A stretch of DNA of 49,123 nt from an uncultured Collinsella sp. (GTDB taxonomy: Bacteria; Actinomycetota; Coriobacteriia; Coriobacteriales; Coriobacteriaceae): the NCBI GenBank assembly GCA_900548815.1, contig URLR01000007.1, forward strand, positions 1 to 49,123. The letters run 5' to 3'. This document shows, piece by piece, positions 47,834 to 49,123 of this stretch (its first letter is position 1; each line of letters opens with the position of its first letter). The notes under the pieces are model-generated. The model was not told where the DNA came from. It ran no database searches and worked only from the letters and a program-made list of their open reading frames with translations. A program made the position numbers and the translations under genes.

Positions 47834-47940
47834 AGGGTAGCTAATTTGGGACGGGGCTCTTTTAGCTACCCTTGCCTGCCTGATGATTTTTCTCTCAACA
47901 TGGGGTAGCTAAAAGAGCCCCGTCCCAAATTAGCTACCCT
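47834..47940. repeat. Perfect 38-bp inverted repeat between hydA and yqeC
   Basis: 47834-47871 is the exact inverse of 47903-47940, with 31 bp between. Each arm is itself palindromic at its ends (GGGTAGCTAA/TTAGCTACCC) around a GGGACGGGGC core. The right arm contains the yqeC stop codon. It is a paired REP-like element that may also terminate both convergent genes. Confidence 0.85.
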
Positions 47941-48671
47941 TTGAGGCTGGTGGTGATGATGGGACGGTCGAGAGCTGCCTCGAAGCGGTCGGCCATCGTG
48001 GGGTCGCTGAGCGTGTCGACTTGGTTAAGCATGACGCGTGCGGTGCTGAGTTCCATCACCCGCATCTCGGCATTGAGCACCTGAGCGACGCGCTTGGGCG
48101 TGGCGATGTCGGTGAGCTCGCAGCCGCAACGCTCGCAAAAGAGCTCGGGGCGGTGGACGGCTTCGTTGATGGGCTTGCCGAGCCCCGAGGCGCCGACGAT
48201 CCAGACGATGTTGACGATGCCAGAGGGGATCACCGGCTCCCAGGCGGCGTGGGCCTTGAGCGGGAGCCGCTTGCTGCCGTCCGCCTCGGCCAAGACGTAG
48301 TTAAAGCGCTGTGCCAGCTCGCCGAGCGGCTCGGCGGGGGCGGAGAGCTTGCCTGTCTCCGGGTCCAAGACGCCTGCCTGGCAGATGCTTCTGCGCGCAA
48401 GGCCCGCGCATGCCTCGCAGGTGCAGCCGGGAACATGCAGGGTCCCCGGCTTCCAAGGCGCGGCGTCCAGGCGACGACTCGACCCGTCCCATGGCACGCC
48501 GGCGACGGGAAACATGTGCGTGGTGGTGCAGAGGAGCACGCGGCCGCCAGCGCGCATGAGCTCGAGACCCAGCGCCTTCAGCAAGGTCGACTTGCCGCCG
48601 CTGCCGATAATCGCGGTAATGCCCGGCTCGATCCTGAGCGCCGAGGCAAGATTGCCGCTAACCGTTTCCAT
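47934..48671 (-). CDS. yqeC: Selenium cofactor biosynthesis protein YqeC
   Basis: 245 residues. The P-loop is ITAIIGSGGKSTLLKALGLE. VLLCTTTHMFPV follows, as in YqeC homologues. A cysteine-rich insert (GCTCEACAGLARRSICQAG) and a second pair (CERCGCEL) may bind metal. YqeC occurs with selenium-dependent molybdenum hydroxylases. It is divergent from yqeB, with about 100 bp between the starts, and convergent with hydA. Confidence 0.9.
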   Translation of the reverse strand: METVSGNLASALRIEPGITAIIGSGGKSTLLKALGLELMRAGGRVLLCTTTHMFPVAGVPWDGSSRRLDAAPWKPGTLHVPGCTCEACAGLARRSICQAGVLDPETGKLSAPAEPLGELAQRFNYVLAEADGSKRLPLKAHAAWEPVIPSGIVNIVWIVGASGLGKPINEAVHRPELFCERCGCELTDIATPKRVAQVLNAEMRVMELSTARVMLNQVDTLSDPTMADRFEAALDRPIITTSLKG

Positions 48672-48773
48672 CTGTTCACCGCCGTATAATACTGTGATAA
48701 TAAATAATCATCAGAGTAGCGGTCGAACCGCTTTTGCTCTGCTCAGACCGTAGCACAGGGAGGTGCCCCGGGA
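48672..48773. promoter_or_regulatory. Divergent yqeC-yqeB promoter region
   Basis: AT-rich, with TATAAT at 48685-48690 on the plus strand. AGGGAGG lies 7 bases before the yqeB start. No clear operator is seen. Confidence 0.4.
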
Positions 48774-49074
48774 ATGCTCGTTTATGTTCGCGGCGCCGGC
48801 GATATCGCCACGGGCGTCGCCGCTCGCTTGGTGCGCGCCGGCGTGTCGGTTGTCATGGCCGATATCGCGGTTCCCACGTGCATCCGTCGCACAATCAGTT
48901 TTTGCGAGGCCATTCGCCTGGGCGAGGTCCAGGTCGAGGGCATTCGCGCTCGCTTGGCGCAGACGCCGGCAGAGGCGCTCGAGATTACCCAAGCGGGGGA
49001 TGTTGCCGTCGTGGTGGACCCTCAGGCCAAGATGCTCGATGAGCTTAAACCCGCGGCTGTGGTCGACGCGATTC
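48774..49074 (+). CDS. yqeB: Selenium-dependent molybdenum cofactor protein YqeB, 3'-truncated
   Basis: The first 100 codons only; the gene runs into the adapter at 49075. MLVYVRGAGDIATGVAARLV is the family's N-terminal Rossmann-like motif, and ADIAVPTCIRRTISFCEAIR continues it as in YqeB. YqeB is found only with selenium-labile molybdenum hydroxylases and is thought to help insert selenium into their cofactor. AGGGAGG precedes ATG 48774. Confidence 0.88.
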
Positions 49075-49123
49075 CTGTCTCTTATACACATCTCCGAGCC
49101 CACGAGACGGACTCCTATCTCGT
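49075..49123. other. Sequencing adapter (Nextera end, i7 index, P7)
   Basis: Not genomic. 49075-49108 is the inverse of the Nextera read-2 adapter (CTGTCTCTTATACACATCT is its mosaic end), 49109-49116 (GGACTCCT) is index N705, and 49117-49123 begins P7. It mirrors the left end. Confidence 0.97.

Overview
The window looks like a draft contig from a gut actinobacterium of the class Coriobacteriia, most likely Collinsella. The reasons are its GC-rich codon use, a selenium-linked purine-degradation cluster of the kind known from Collinsella and relatives, YheO-type regulators, LPXTG-like surface proteins, and intergenic hairpins with GGGGAC cores. This assignment is an inference from gene content. 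Both contig ends are sequencing library: bases 1-52 and 49075-49123 are Illumina P7, i7 index and Nextera sequence, so genomic DNA runs from about 53 to 49074.

Layout. 53-3176: a 5'-truncated sulfatase, a small membrane-anchored protein, a broken TSUP permease and an intact one. 3776-9564: a compact S10-type ribosomal protein operon, rplC-rplD-rplW-rplB-rpsS-rplV-rpsC-rplP-rpmC-rpsQ-rplN-rplX, which lacks rpsJ at the front and stops at a terminator after rplX. It has an internal terminator and a second promoter-like element before rplB, and a structured spacer before rplN. 9989-13564: a Gfo/Idh/MocA dehydrogenase, a DeoR regulator and a fructose-type PTS IIBC. 13645-13939: a striking array of eight alternating inverted 15-mers at an exact 40-bp period. 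14009-17854: a pseudouridine synthase, a U32 peptidase and RidA.

17967-28350 and 40670-49074 together carry an anaerobic purine (urate/xanthine) catabolism cluster. The left arm is a YheO-like regulator, an NCS2 purine permease, ssnA, ygfK, a four-cluster ferredoxin and an xdhD-type dehydrogenase. The right arm is a second YheO-like regulator, ygeX, ygeY, ygeW, a MocA-like nucleotidyltransferase, hydA, yqeC and yqeB. The likely flow is purine uptake, hydroxylation and deamination at a selenium-dependent molybdenum centre with electrons handled by ferredoxin and YgfK, then ring opening and breakdown to ammonia, carbamoyl groups and small carbon acids. YqeB, YqeC and the MocA-like protein would mature the selenium-molybdenum cofactor.

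Between the two arms lies an accessory island of about 12 kb (28351-40669). It holds two arrays of alternating inverted 15-mers at a 31-bp period that bracket a Vsr/DUF559-like gene, a DUF234-type ATPase, a DUF4143 ATPase remnant, a SIMPL-domain protein, a DEDDh exonuclease, several proteins of unknown function and a sortase-anchored Ig-repeat surface protein. At 32691-34304 is the best candidate for an undescribed system. A 41-residue hydrophobic peptide gene faces a short structured RNA with a strong promoter, and their 3' ends overlap, as in type I toxin-antitoxin loci. A decayed second copy and an orphan third promoter copy lie next to it.
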